In this document: one piece after another, positions 51,856 through 61,071 of the stretch | Layout: the number at the start of each line of letters is the position of its first letter | Numbering within the stretch: the stretch's first letter is position 1 | From: Flavobacterium defluvii | Lineage (GTDB): Bacteria > Bacteroidota > Bacteroidia > Flavobacteriales > Flavobacteriaceae | Assembly (NCBI RefSeq): GCF_900129555.1 | Contig: NZ_FQWC01000006.1 | Span: forward strand, 62,001-126,000 | Length of the DNA: 64,000 nucleotides | Direction of reading: 5' to 3' | Made by a program: the position numbers and the translations under genes | The notes under the pieces: generated by a model | Seen by the model: only the letters and a program-made list of their open reading frames with translations | Database searches by the model: none | Told to the model about the DNA's origin: nothing

Positions 51856-53532
51856 TTATGCTTTAACGTAGGCATCGTCGTGAACACTTGCTACAGCTCT
51901 ACCAGATGGATCGTTTAAGTTTTTGAAAGCCTCATCCCACTCTAAAGCGATTTTTGTACTACAAGCCACACTTGCTTCCTGAGGAACGCATAATGCTGCT
52001 GCATCGCTTGGGAAATGCTCTGAAAAGATTGAACGATAGTAATATTCTTCTTTTGAAGTTGGAGTCTGTAATGGAAATTTATATTTCGCATTTGCCAATT
52101 GCTCATCCGAAACTTCTCTCGCTACAACTTCTTTCAAAGTATCAATCCAGCTGTATCCTACCCCATCAGAGAATTGTTCTTTTTGTCTCCATGCCACACT
52201 TTCAGGAAGCATGTCTTCAAAAGCTTTACGAACTACCCATTTTTCCATCGGGTGTTCTTTGTTGATCATTTTATCCTGCGGGTTAATGCGCATTGCAACA
52301 TCCATAAACTCTTTATCTAAGAATGGCACACGACCTTCAATTCCCCAAGCCGCTAAACTTTTGTTGGCACGCAAACAATCGTACATGTGAAGTTTTCCTA
52401 ATTTACGAACGTTTTCTTCGTGAAATTCTCTAGCGTTTGGCGCTTTGTGGAAATATAAATATCCTCCAAAAAGCTCATCTGCTCCTTCGCCTGAAAGAAC
52501 CATTTTGATTCCCATAGATTTAATCACTCTCGCCATTAACCACATTGGAGTCGAAGCTCTAACTGTAGTTACATCATACGTTTCAAGGTTATAAATTACA
52601 TCACGAACTGCATCTAATCCTTCCTGAATTGTAAATTTAATTTCGTGGTGAATAGTTCCAATATGATCTGCTACTTTTCTCGCTGCAGCTAAATCCGGAG
52701 AACCTTCTAATCCAACTGAGAAAGAGTGTAATTGCGGATACCAGGCATCCGTAGTATCATCGGACTCAATTCTTTTTTGAGCAAATTTCTTAGCTACAGC
52801 CGAAGTAATAGACGAATCTAAACCTCCAGAAAGTAAAACTCCGTAAGGAACATCACTCATTAATTGTCTGTGAACCGCTGCTTCAAGTGCTTTTCTGATT
52901 TCTGGAATACTTGTTTCGTTGTCTTTTACAGCCTCATATTCTGTCCAGTCTCTTTTGTACCATTGTACAAATTCACCGTCTTTACTTGATAAATAATGCC
53001 CCGGAGGGAATAATTCGATTTTTGTACAGTATCCTTCAAGAGCTTTTAACTCAGAAGCTACGTAAAAAGTTCCGTGCTGATCCCAACCGATATATAATGG
53101 AATAATTCCCATGTGGTCACGAGCAACAAAATACTCATCTTTATCAACGTCATAAATCGCAAATCCGAAAATTCCGTTTAATTCATCAACAAAACTTACA
53201 CCTTTTTCTCTGTATAATGCTAAGATAACTTCGCAGTCACTTTCTGTTTGAAAGTTATATTTTCCGTCAAATTGTTTACGTAAATCTCTGTGATTGTAAA
53301 TTTCACCATTTGCAGCCAAAACCAATTTTTTATCTTCTGTAAATAAAGGTTGTTTTCCTGAAGCTGGATCTACAATTGCTAAACGCTCATGAGAAAGAAT
53401 TGCTTTATCATTGCTGTAAATTCCGCTCCAGTCTGGTCCGCGGTGACGAATGATTTTAGACATTTCTAATACTTGAGGTCTCAAAGCTTCGGCTTTTTGC
53501 TTTAGATCAAAGGCACATACAATTCCACACAT
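51856..53532 (-). CDS. asnB: Asparagine synthase B (glutamine-hydrolysing)
   Basis: 558 residues. It makes asparagine from aspartate, ATP and glutamine. The glutaminase nucleophile Cys2 (MCGIVCAF), the HERL Arg, NGEIYN and SDCEV are all present. The synthetase domain has SGGLDSS and SGEGADELFGGYLYF. The C-terminus ends with DPSGRAVASVHDDAYV, like E. coli AsnB. It is the first of two tandem asparagine synthetase genes; the hairpin between them suggests that they are only partly co-transcribed. The two copies are collinear along their whole length, so they probably arose by duplication. Confidence 0.95.
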   Translation of the reverse strand: MCGIVCAFDLKQKAEALRPQVLEMSKIIRHRGPDWSGIYSNDKAILSHERLAIVDPASGKQPLFTEDKKLVLAANGEIYNHRDLRKQFDGKYNFQTESDCEVILALYREKGVSFVDELNGIFGFAIYDVDKDEYFVARDHMGIIPLYIGWDQHGTFYVASELKALEGYCTKIELFPPGHYLSSKDGEFVQWYKRDWTEYEAVKDNETSIPEIRKALEAAVHRQLMSDVPYGVLLSGGLDSSITSAVAKKFAQKRIESDDTTDAWYPQLHSFSVGLEGSPDLAAARKVADHIGTIHHEIKFTIQEGLDAVRDVIYNLETYDVTTVRASTPMWLMARVIKSMGIKMVLSGEGADELFGGYLYFHKAPNAREFHEENVRKLGKLHMYDCLRANKSLAAWGIEGRVPFLDKEFMDVAMRINPQDKMINKEHPMEKWVVRKAFEDMLPESVAWRQKEQFSDGVGYSWIDTLKEVVAREVSDEQLANAKYKFPLQTPTSKEEYYYRSIFSEHFPSDAAALCVPQEASVACSTKIALEWDEAFKNLNDPSGRAVASVHDDAYVKA

Positions 53533-54553
53533 AATTTTATATTTTTAAACTTTTAAATTTTAATTTGATAAGGCAAAGATGAAGTATTAGTTATAATTGA
53601 AAAACACAAATAGTTGTTTTAGTTTCAATTTAAAAGTAAAAAATATTTTTTACATATAAAATGTAAAATTTTAGCATTAAAAAAAGCTTGAAACTTAAAA
53701 ATTTTAATTTGGAACAGAAAACTGGTTTAAAATTGAAAGTTTAGAATGATTTTTTGAATTAAATTTTGAGTTATTTCATTATTGATAAAAAATCCATAAA
53801 GATCGAAGAGAAAATTGTTCAAATATTGCTCTTTGCTCAATCTTGTCATTTCGACGAAGGAAAAATCTTCGTAAGAAGCTCGCCAAAGATGGGATTCTCG
53901 TTACGGAGTTAATTGTGAAGATTTCTCGTTTCTCGAAATGACAAACTTTACAGCCAACTTTTGTGTAATCCCTACGGGACAATCGTATTGGTGAATATGT
54001 TTCTACCGATATTTAACTCCTAACTGAGTATGTAACTCGTAAATGTTCTATTAATAAAAAACTGGCTATTTTAATCTTAAAGAAACATATCTCGTAGAGA
54101 TTAAATATTGGTAGAAAAAATATTATGTATTAAAAATTGTCCCGTAGGGCACTACACGAAACGAATTCATCATTCAATGCTTTCAGTCGTATAATGCGTC
54201 TTATTATTAACTCCTAACGGAGTATGTAACTCGTAAATGTTCTATTAATAAAAAACTGGATATTTTAATCTTAAAGAAACATATCTCGTAGAGATTAAAT
54301 ATTGGTAGAAAAAATATATGTATTAAAAATTGTCCCGTAGGGACTACACGAAACGAATTCATCATTCAACACTTTCAATCGTATAATGCGTCTTATTGTT
54401 AACTCCTACGGAGTACGTAAATCGTAAATGTTCTATTAATAAAAAACTGGATATTTTAATCTTAAAGAAACATATCTCGTAGAGATTAAATATTGGTAGA
54501 AAAAATATTATGTATTAAAAATTGTCCCGTAGAGACTACACGAAACGAATTCA
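53533..54553. other. 1-kb gene-free region with MITE-like and tandem repeats
   Basis: No credible gene. It holds AT-rich upstream sequence of asnB (53533-53840), a MITE-like element (53844-53943), a CCTACGGGAC-type element (about 53969-54012) and most of a three-copy tandem repeat (54013-54590). Confidence 0.75.
53844..53943. repeat. MITE-like element, second copy
   Basis: The arms 53844-53870 (TGTCATTTCGACGAAGG...) and 53917-53943 (...CGTTTCTCGAAATGACA) are inverted with a few mismatches around a 46-base spacer. The spacer also resembles that of the copy at 6044-6145 (CAAAGAT near the middle, CGGAGTT after it), so the whole 100 bases is the unit. Confidence 0.8.
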
Positions 54554-54590
54554 TCATTCAACACTTTCAATCGTATAATGCGTCTTATTG
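54013..54590. repeat. Three tandem 192-194 bp repeats carrying a gene 3' end
   Basis: Copies 54013-54206, 54207-54398 and 54399-54590 are nearly identical. Each holds, left to right, an ACTCCTA...GGAGT-type palindrome (degenerate in copy 1), ATCTC-GTA-GAGAT, the sequence ATTGGTAGAAAAAATAT, GTCCC-GTA-GGGAC (altered in copies 1 and 3), and the reverse complement of the last 12 codons and stop of the GreA/GreB-like gene. Only in the rightmost copy is this gene end joined to the rest of the gene. Confidence 0.92.
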
Positions 54591-55003
54591 ATCTCGAATT
54601 GAAATCCAACTTTGTTTCCCATTAAATGATTTCCCAAAGGAGATTGTGGAGAAAGTGCAATAACATTGATTCCATCAATTGCAATTTTAGGAAGCGCAAC
54701 ACTTACATATAAAAAAATTCCGTTTGCTTTTACCAAACTTCCTGAAATGATATTTTCGGTATTTTTTGAAGCATCGATTTTATCTAAAATTGCTTTTTGA
54801 GCAATCGCTTCTTTTAATTTATTGGTCAGTTTTTCCTGTTCGATGTGCATCATCGACAAAGCGGTTTCATGTTTATCTCCGGCAGAACCTTTTGCATCGT
54901 TTTTAGAATCTTCTGTCAATCCCGAAATCATATCTTTAAAAACGTCAACTCGGTCCTGAACCATTTGTGAGTAGTGAGAATGTATTTTTTGTTTAAAAGT
55001 CAT
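54554..55003 (-). CDS. GreA/GreB-like protein
   Basis: 149 residues from the ATG at 55003. The frame is open to a GTG at 55096, but those extra 31 residues are a translation of an octamer repeat and are rejected. The N-terminal half is a coiled coil with DAKGSAGDKHETALSMMHIEQ (about 36-56) and the C-terminal half has the GreA/GreB-like block SPLGNHLMGNKVGFQFEIN. Elongation factors of this type rescue paused RNA polymerase; this short form lacks a clear acidic coiled-coil tip, so another role is possible. In databases such proteins carry varied names. Its last 12 codons lie within a tandemly repeated unit. Confidence 0.7.
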   Translation of the reverse strand: MTFKQKIHSHYSQMVQDRVDVFKDMISGLTEDSKNDAKGSAGDKHETALSMMHIEQEKLTNKLKEAIAQKAILDKIDASKNTENIISGSLVKANGIFLYVSVALPKIAIDGINVIALSPQSPLGNHLMGNKVGFQFEINKTHYTIESVE

Positions 55004-55011
55004 TTTTTTGA

Positions 55012-55052
55012 AAGTACTGAGGTTCTGAGATGCAAAGATGCTAAGGTTTTTT
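55012..55052 (-). repeat. Octamer-period repeat upstream of the GreA/GreB-like gene
   Basis: Eight-base units on the plus strand, CTGAGGTT, CTGAGATG, CAAAGATG, CTAAGGTT. Same family as at 1167, 1293, 10157 and 14262, in the orientation of the 1167 copy. Confidence 0.65.
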
Positions 55053-55191
55053 ATTCTTTGACCAAATTTAATTAAAAAAAACAGCCACGAATTCACGAAT
55101 CTACTCCAAAAAATTCATGAGTTCACGGCTGAAAAAAGGCACTTTTTATATTGTAAATAAATTATTCCTTTATGCTTTTAGAATGAAAAAT

Positions 55192-56946
55192 TTAAAAATC
55201 GAACTTATAATTTCCTCCTACTAAAACCTGAAATCCCTGAACAGGATAATTCAGCCATTTTTGGTAAGCCTGATTTCCGATATTGTTTAATTTTAAGAAG
55301 AAAGTCAAACGGTCGTTGTATTTATATCCTAAATGTGCATTGGCATCAAAATAGCTCTTTAAAGTTGTAATGACCGGATCAACTCCAGAATTTAAATTAG
55401 ACTGCATGTCTTTACGTTCTCCCACATAAAAAACGTTCAATCCTGCATACCATTGTTTTGTAATATTAACGTCAAGATTTGAACTTAATTTCATCGAAGG
55501 CAAGTTCCAGGCTTCCAATCCGTCAATCTTATAACTATTGAAAGTTCCGTTGATTCCAAAAGAAACATTCTGCGAAAAATCAGCTTTTAATTCTCCATAG
55601 AAACGGAAAGTTCGAACATCGTCATAAACTACACCAAACGAATTTCCGAATGCATAATTTTGATTTGAAAAATCTTCTGTATAATCATTACTTTTAAACA
55701 GCGCTTTATCTTTTTCATTTAAATAAGAACCTGTTAAATTATAGCTCACATTATTTGCCAGTTTTCCTTTTAATCCTGCAAAAACATTATATTGTGTACT
55801 ACTTGGCCTCATATTTAAAGTTGGAGAAAGAAACGGATTTTCATTCACAAAATCAGCATATGAATTTTGATTTAAGCTTCCGTTTACTCCGGTATAGAAA
55901 ATCATTAAATCACCAACTAATTTATAAGAAGCATTTACTTTTGGATAAATATAAAATTTGTTTCCGCTGTTTTCAGAATCCAAAGCATAAAATAAACCAG
56001 CGCCTAATTCTAAAGTCCAGTCATTTTCATGAACCACAAAACTCGGTTCGATTCCAAAATTAGTCAGACTATATTTTAATGGCTCAACATTATCTCTTGT
56101 ATAATTATGCTCAAACGAACCACTAACATGATCTATAATGACATTAGTGTTAATTGCCTGATCCATCACATCAACTTTAAAAGTTGGTTTTAGATAGAAA
56201 CGATTTTCTGAAGAAGAAAAACTATCTGAAAAATGTGTAAATCTTGTCGAAATTTTGCTAAAAACACTTTCAGTAAATTCAGCATTTCCGCCTACAGAAA
56301 TCGTGTTATAAGAATGATTCGGATTAATTCCTCTTATTAAATCTTCCTGAGCTCCCGGCACTAAAGTCATTCCAAAATCAGCAGGCAGACCATACCAATT
56401 ATATATTTGATTTTGATATCCTAAATCAACGCCCCAGGACATATCGCGATTATTTTGTCCATAACCAATATTTAAACCTGTATCGTAAAATTCATCGTTT
56501 AGATTTACATCTTTAATTCCGCCCTGAGATGAATGATGACGCAGCATTCCGGCCAAATAATCATTATTTCCTAAATCCTGCGTTACGAATAATTCTGCAT
56601 TTAGCGTACCGTAATTTCCAACACCGAGTGTTGCATAATTATTAAACAATCTTTCTTTTTTAGATTTATCAACAGCCTGAGCATTTCCTTTTGAAGGCGT
56701 AAAAGTCGAAGCCACCGGAACAGACAAAATACTATATTTAATAATTTCTTTTGGCTGATTTCCCGCATCGTCAAGCGAAGGCGTTTCTTTCACTTTAAAA
56801 GCGTCTGATATTGTTGGCGAATAAGGTTTTACTACGTTTACCGTTTCAGTTCCAATACTTTCATTCTTCTTAACTTGCGAAAACGAAAGCTGGGCAGCAA
56901 ATAACACGAGCAAAACGGTAATTTTATTTCGGCAGTTTAATTTCAT
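55192..56946 (-). CDS. Outer-membrane beta-barrel protein, TonB-dependent receptor-like without a plug
   Basis: 584 residues. Signal peptide of about 23 residues (FAAQLSFSQ). A short N-terminal part (about 25-85, ETVNVVKPYSPTISDAFKVKE) replaces the plug of TonB-dependent receptors, and the rest is a barrel of about 18-20 strands ending in VLVGGNYKFDF with a terminal Phe. RLTFFLKLNNIGNQAYQKWLNYP near the end is the typical barrel-end motif of TonB receptors. Role unknown. It follows the PhzF and large TPR genes on the same strand, an arrangement in which the TPR and barrel proteins could form one envelope complex (inference). Confidence 0.75.
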   Translation of the reverse strand: MKLNCRNKITVLLVLFAAQLSFSQVKKNESIGTETVNVVKPYSPTISDAFKVKETPSLDDAGNQPKEIIKYSILSVPVASTFTPSKGNAQAVDKSKKERLFNNYATLGVGNYGTLNAELFVTQDLGNNDYLAGMLRHHSSQGGIKDVNLNDEFYDTGLNIGYGQNNRDMSWGVDLGYQNQIYNWYGLPADFGMTLVPGAQEDLIRGINPNHSYNTISVGGNAEFTESVFSKISTRFTHFSDSFSSSENRFYLKPTFKVDVMDQAINTNVIIDHVSGSFEHNYTRDNVEPLKYSLTNFGIEPSFVVHENDWTLELGAGLFYALDSENSGNKFYIYPKVNASYKLVGDLMIFYTGVNGSLNQNSYADFVNENPFLSPTLNMRPSSTQYNVFAGLKGKLANNVSYNLTGSYLNEKDKALFKSNDYTEDFSNQNYAFGNSFGVVYDDVRTFRFYGELKADFSQNVSFGINGTFNSYKIDGLEAWNLPSMKLSSNLDVNITKQWYAGLNVFYVGERKDMQSNLNSGVDPVITTLKSYFDANAHLGYKYNDRLTFFLKLNNIGNQAYQKWLNYPVQGFQVLVGGNYKFDF

Positions 56947-56950
56947 ACTT

Positions 56951-57083
56951 ATATTTTTTAAGAGTATAGAGAAAAGAGTATAGAAAATAGACTTATACTA
57001 TTCCTTAATTCTTAGCTCAATCTCTTGTTTTGTTTCTATATTCTAAAATTTATATTCTTTGTTCTTTATTCTATTTTCTAAAA
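56951..57083. repeat. ATAGAAAATAGA-type repeat, downstream flank of the PhzF gene
   Basis: GAGTATAGAGAAAAGAGTAT followed by AGAAAATAGACTT at 56963-56995, and inverted copies (TTCTTTATTCTATTTTC) at about 57060-57077. Related to the repeat at 57961-58050. Confidence 0.6.
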
Positions 57084-57084
57084 T

Positions 57085-57948
57085 TCAAGCTTCCCAATCT
57101 CCTTTAGCAACAAATTGTGCTTTTCCTCCAATTTTAATATCAAACTCTTCATTAACCAGTTTTCCTTTAAAATAAATTTGAGACGGACGGCCAATATAAT
57201 CTCCCTGATAATTGATTAATTCAAATTCAGGTTTGTGATATTTTAATAAAAAAGCCTGCAGACAAGTACTTGCGCTTCCTGTTGCTGCATCTTCAACCAA
57301 TTGATTATGTTCAACACACAGCATTCTGCTAAAGATTTTATCATCTTCTAAATAATAAAAATATAAGCCTCTATGCTCTGTTTTACAGTTGTTTTTTAAC
57401 CATTGATCGGTTTTATCTTTATCCAAAACTAAATTTTCAAGCGCTCTTTTACTACTTAGCCCAACCATAACAAAGGCACTTCCTGTAGTCACTTCCTGAA
57501 TAGGAAATTGATTTTCGAAATCACTCACCTGAAGATTGCTGAAAAATGTAAAATCTATTTTCGAAAAAACATCCCAAAATTTAGGCTGAGCAGCTTTTAG
57601 CCAGATCAAATCTTCTGTCTTATGAATCTGAATGGGTCCAATGGGAACATTTAATGTTATAGTTTCAGGCGAATTCTCAAATATTTTATTAATTAAAACC
57701 CACGAAGTTCCAATTATTGGATGTCCTGCAAACTGCATTTCATGAGCCGGAGTAAATATTCTGATCTCGGCTTTATTATTTTCTCTATCAAGTTTGGTCA
57801 CAAATGTGCTTTCTGCGAAATTAATCTCACGCGCCATTTGCTGCATTTCTTCAGAACTTAAATTTCCTGCATCCAAAAAAACCGCCAGCTGATTTCCGGC
57901 ATATTTCTTATCAGCAAAAACATCAACTATATAAAAAGGTAAACTCAT
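57085..57948 (-). CDS. PhzF family isomerase
   Basis: 287 residues of the PhzF / diaminopimelate epimerase-like fold, two similar halves. The catalytic Glu of the family is Glu46 in REINFAESTFV. Other blocks are GNQLAVFLDAG (18-28), MQFAGHPIIGTSWVL (about 91-105) and EDAATGSAST (about 218-227), close to the usual GxGxGE-like EDPATGSA block. Probably a cytoplasmic isomerase of unknown substrate; no phenazine genes are nearby. Related repeats stand on both sides. Confidence 0.88.
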   Translation of the reverse strand: MSLPFYIVDVFADKKYAGNQLAVFLDAGNLSSEEMQQMAREINFAESTFVTKLDRENNKAEIRIFTPAHEMQFAGHPIIGTSWVLINKIFENSPETITLNVPIGPIQIHKTEDLIWLKAAQPKFWDVFSKIDFTFFSNLQVSDFENQFPIQEVTTGSAFVMVGLSSKRALENLVLDKDKTDQWLKNNCKTEHRGLYFYYLEDDKIFSRMLCVEHNQLVEDAATGSASTCLQAFLLKYHKPEFELINYQGDYIGRPSQIYFKGKLVNEEFDIKIGGKAQFVAKGDWEA

Positions 57949-57960
57949 TTCTTTCTTTTT

Positions 57961-58050
57961 TTTGAGAAAATAGAAGAAAGAATAAAGAAAATAGACTTCA
58001 AATCTTTGTTTTCAATCTATTTTCTATTCTCTATATTCTATACTCTTTTT
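57961..58050. repeat. ATAGAAAATAGA-type repeat, upstream flank of the PhzF gene
   Basis: GAATAAAGAAAATAGACTT at about 57978-57996 and its inverted copy TCTATTTTCTATTC at about 58016-58030, followed by TCTATATTCTATACTC. It lies between the PhzF start and the end of the TPR gene and almost abuts both. Confidence 0.6.
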
Positions 58051-58053
58051 TTC

Positions 58054-61000
58054 TTATCTATTAATCGACGAATTTGTTTTTGACTCTTCCGCCTTAATTG
58101 CGTTTAATTCTTTTTTAGCTTCTTCTACAACATCCGGATAATCTGTAAAATTGTTGATTACGTTATCCAAAATGTATGTTGCCTGATAGCTGTCTTTTAA
58201 TCCGTAGAAATTTTTAGCCATTAAAACCAAACCTTTTGCTCCGTAATATTTGTAAGCCGAATAGTTTTTTGCCAGTTTTTGAATTGCTGTGTTCGACGCT
58301 TCAAATTTCCCTTCTTTGGTTTTAAAATAAGCATCATAATACAATGCTTCGGCTGCTAATTCTCCTTTTGAAGTCGTAGACAATTTTGCATATGCAGTTT
58401 TTGCTTTATCTTCATCACCTGTTTGAATTGCTGCGCGTGCGACAACAATCTGCGCATCTGCTTTTACATTGGTATCGGCTTTAGGATTCGCTAATACTTT
58501 TTCTGCAGCAATAACTGAGTTGTCATAATCTTTTTTGTCGTAATAACATTTCATCAAATTGGCCTGCGCAAAGTTTTTATTCTGAGGATAATCGGCTTCG
58601 CTTTCTAAACGAACTAAAACCGGAATTGCTTTGTCACAATCTTTAGCTTTTAAGTAAATCTGAGCCAGTCTGTTTAAAGCCTGCTCCGTAAATTCACTTC
58701 TCGGCTGATCGATAACATATTGATAATTCGAAATTGATCTGGTTTCAGAACCTTCAGCATAATATAATTGTGCCAAATAAAAATTTGCTTCTAAAGCATG
58801 CAGTCCAGAAGGGAATTTGCTCACATAACCTGCAAATCCTGTAATCGCCGTTTTGCTGTTATTCTGGCTGTATTGTTTGAAAGCGGCATCGTAAGTATCA
58901 TTATCCAGTTCTGCATCTGTAACCGAAACGAAATCTAAAGTTCTAACCCAGGTTGCATATTCATCCACTTTTCCAGAATCAACATAAATTAATCTGGCTG
59001 TTGAAACAGCTTCCAGAGCTTCCGGTGTTTTTGGGAATTCTGCTGCAACTTTCTTGAATTTTGTCAATGCTTGTTCGTCACGATCTGAATTGTAATAAAT
59101 TAAACCTTGTTTCAAAATTGCTTTTGAAGTAAAGGAACCGTTTTTGTATTCTGAAATTAACTGATCGTAGGTTTTAATTGCCAAATCATTCTTTTTGTCA
59201 GCTACATACGTATTTCCTAACTCAAACAAAACATCATCACGATATTCTGATTTTTTATACATTTTTAAGAAGTTGTTCAGTTCGTTGATTTTCTGATCGT
59301 TTTTAGACATAAAACCATACGAAAGTGCTTTTTGAAACTGTGCATAATCGGCATCAACACCCCTTGCGTCAATTGCTTTTCCGTAAGCTTCGTTTGCCTG
59401 AGCATATTTTGAATTCACAAAACGAGAATCCCCTAAACGCAGATACGAATCATTCAAACGAACTTTATCTTCTTTATTATTATCAATCTGCGCCTGAAAT
59501 GAATTCGCAGCCTGATCGTATTCTTTTAGTTTAAAATAGGTGTAACCAATATTATAATTGATGTTTTTGTATTCGTCTGTAGATTTTGCGGCAGGAAGTC
59601 CGGCAAATTGTTTGTACGTTAATAATGCATTCTGCATATCATCTGAAACATATTCAGTTTCAGCTTTCCAAAACGTTGCGCGCGCTGTAAATTCAGGTGT
59701 TTTTTGTTCGTTAGCAGCACTTTTAAACATTTTTCCTGCTTCGGCATAATTTGATTCATTGTACAACTCAACTCCTCTGTAAAAAAGCACTTTTTGGTAC
59801 GCCGCTTTATTTTCTGGTGTTCTGTTTTTTTCTAATAAAGCCAAAGCTTCTTTATAGTTTTTAGTCGAAATATAAGAATCAACCAAAAGTTTTTCTACTT
59901 CTGCCCTGCTCGAATTGTTTGGATATTTTTTTAAGAAATCAAGTAAAATTCCCGGAACGGTTTGATAAGCGTTTCCAATATCATAACTTACTTTAGCATA
60001 ATTCAAAGCTGCATCTTCCTGAATCTGCGCATTGAAATCCATTTCCGAAGCATTTTTGAACGCATTCAAAGCTTCTTGTTTTTTACCGGTATTTAAATAA
60101 CTTAAACCTAAATGGTAATATGCATTTTGTGCAACGAAATCTTTTCCTTCAATTATTTTATTAAATTGAGAAATTGCTTTTTCGTAATTTTTCTGCTCGT
60201 AATATGCGTAACCTAACTGGTAGAAATCGGTGTTGTTCCATTTTCCTTTTTTCCCTGCATATTGTTCTAAATACGGAATCGCTTTATCGTATTGTTTTAA
60301 GTTGAAATAACTTTCGCCGATAATTTTATTCAATTCTGATTTTTCCATATCATTTGATTTAGCCATTGCTTTTTGGCCCAAATCAATTGCTTTTTGGAAA
60401 TTTCCTAATTTAAAATTCATATCAGCCTGATAATACGAAAGTTTCTCTTTGTATTTTTCTTCACCCGAAACTTCGTCAAAATATTTCGTTGCTTCTTTGT
60501 AATCGTCACCTTCATAAGCCATAAATCCTAAATAATATTTGGCCTGCGAACCAAATTCAGGAGAGTTTACAACCTTATTAAAATACGCTGCAGCTTCTTT
60601 TTTATTTTTAGCATTAAAATAGCTGTAGCCTTTCTGGAAATTAAATTTATCCGAATCTTTTTTGCTCATGTAACTTTCGTCGACTTTGTCAAACCACTGC
60701 AAAGCTTTCGGATAATTTCCCTGTTCGAAAAAATATTGCGCAACCTCAATATAAGCCTGATTTTGTTTGGTACTTGTAGGGTAATCTTCAACGAATTTTT
60801 CCATCAAAGCATCGGCATTGGCCTGATTGGTTCTAATAGCACAATTGGCGATATAGTAAGCACAATCTGATTTTACTTCTTCTGTTGGTGCGGTATTGTT
60901 TTTTACATATTCAAAAATATGCTGAGCCGAAGCGTATTGTTTGTCGTTATATAAAGCCAGCGCTTTGTCAAAATCCTTTAAATCGTAAGTATATATTGCC

Positions 61001-61071
61001 GATTTTTGTGCCGAAACTGCAGTCGAAATAAGGATAATTTGGAATAAAAAGAACCTGGAAATTTTACGCAT
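58054..61071 (-). CDS. Large exported tetratricopeptide repeat protein
   Basis: 1005 residues. A signal peptide (about 1-21, STAVSAQ) is followed by about 25 TPR or Sel1-like helical pairs along the whole length; clear units include ALQWFDKVDE, AIPYLEQYAGKKG, AISQFNKIIEGK, AIKTYDQLISEYKNG and AIPVLVRLESEAD. No other domain is seen. Probably periplasmic and a scaffold for protein contacts. It is the first gene of a group with the PhzF and barrel genes on the minus strand, with repeats in the gaps, so co-transcription is possible but not certain. Confidence 0.85.
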   Translation of the reverse strand: MRKISRFFLFQIILISTAVSAQKSAIYTYDLKDFDKALALYNDKQYASAQHIFEYVKNNTAPTEEVKSDCAYYIANCAIRTNQANADALMEKFVEDYPTSTKQNQAYIEVAQYFFEQGNYPKALQWFDKVDESYMSKKDSDKFNFQKGYSYFNAKNKKEAAAYFNKVVNSPEFGSQAKYYLGFMAYEGDDYKEATKYFDEVSGEEKYKEKLSYYQADMNFKLGNFQKAIDLGQKAMAKSNDMEKSELNKIIGESYFNLKQYDKAIPYLEQYAGKKGKWNNTDFYQLGYAYYEQKNYEKAISQFNKIIEGKDFVAQNAYYHLGLSYLNTGKKQEALNAFKNASEMDFNAQIQEDAALNYAKVSYDIGNAYQTVPGILLDFLKKYPNNSSRAEVEKLLVDSYISTKNYKEALALLEKNRTPENKAAYQKVLFYRGVELYNESNYAEAGKMFKSAANEQKTPEFTARATFWKAETEYVSDDMQNALLTYKQFAGLPAAKSTDEYKNINYNIGYTYFKLKEYDQAANSFQAQIDNNKEDKVRLNDSYLRLGDSRFVNSKYAQANEAYGKAIDARGVDADYAQFQKALSYGFMSKNDQKINELNNFLKMYKKSEYRDDVLFELGNTYVADKKNDLAIKTYDQLISEYKNGSFTSKAILKQGLIYYNSDRDEQALTKFKKVAAEFPKTPEALEAVSTARLIYVDSGKVDEYATWVRTLDFVSVTDAELDNDTYDAAFKQYSQNNSKTAITGFAGYVSKFPSGLHALEANFYLAQLYYAEGSETRSISNYQYVIDQPRSEFTEQALNRLAQIYLKAKDCDKAIPVLVRLESEADYPQNKNFAQANLMKCYYDKKDYDNSVIAAEKVLANPKADTNVKADAQIVVARAAIQTGDEDKAKTAYAKLSTTSKGELAAEALYYDAYFKTKEGKFEASNTAIQKLAKNYSAYKYYGAKGLVLMAKNFYGLKDSYQATYILDNVINNFTDYPDVVEEAKKELNAIKAEESKTNSSINR

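Noticed and set aside
53779..53982. 67-residue frame on the minus strand (contains CHFEKREI)
   Set aside because: Same repeat-derived peptide as at 6014-6208, lying over the second MITE-like element.
53533..54553. Possible CRISPR array in the repeat-rich gap
   Set aside because: The repeats are three long, near-identical units of 192-194 bases without short repeats separated by unique spacers, and no cas genes are near.
55004..55096. N-terminal extension of the GreA/GreB-like gene to GTG 55096
   Set aside because: The added residues (FASQNLSTF) are a translation of an octamer repeat; the ATG at 55003 begins a normal N-terminus.
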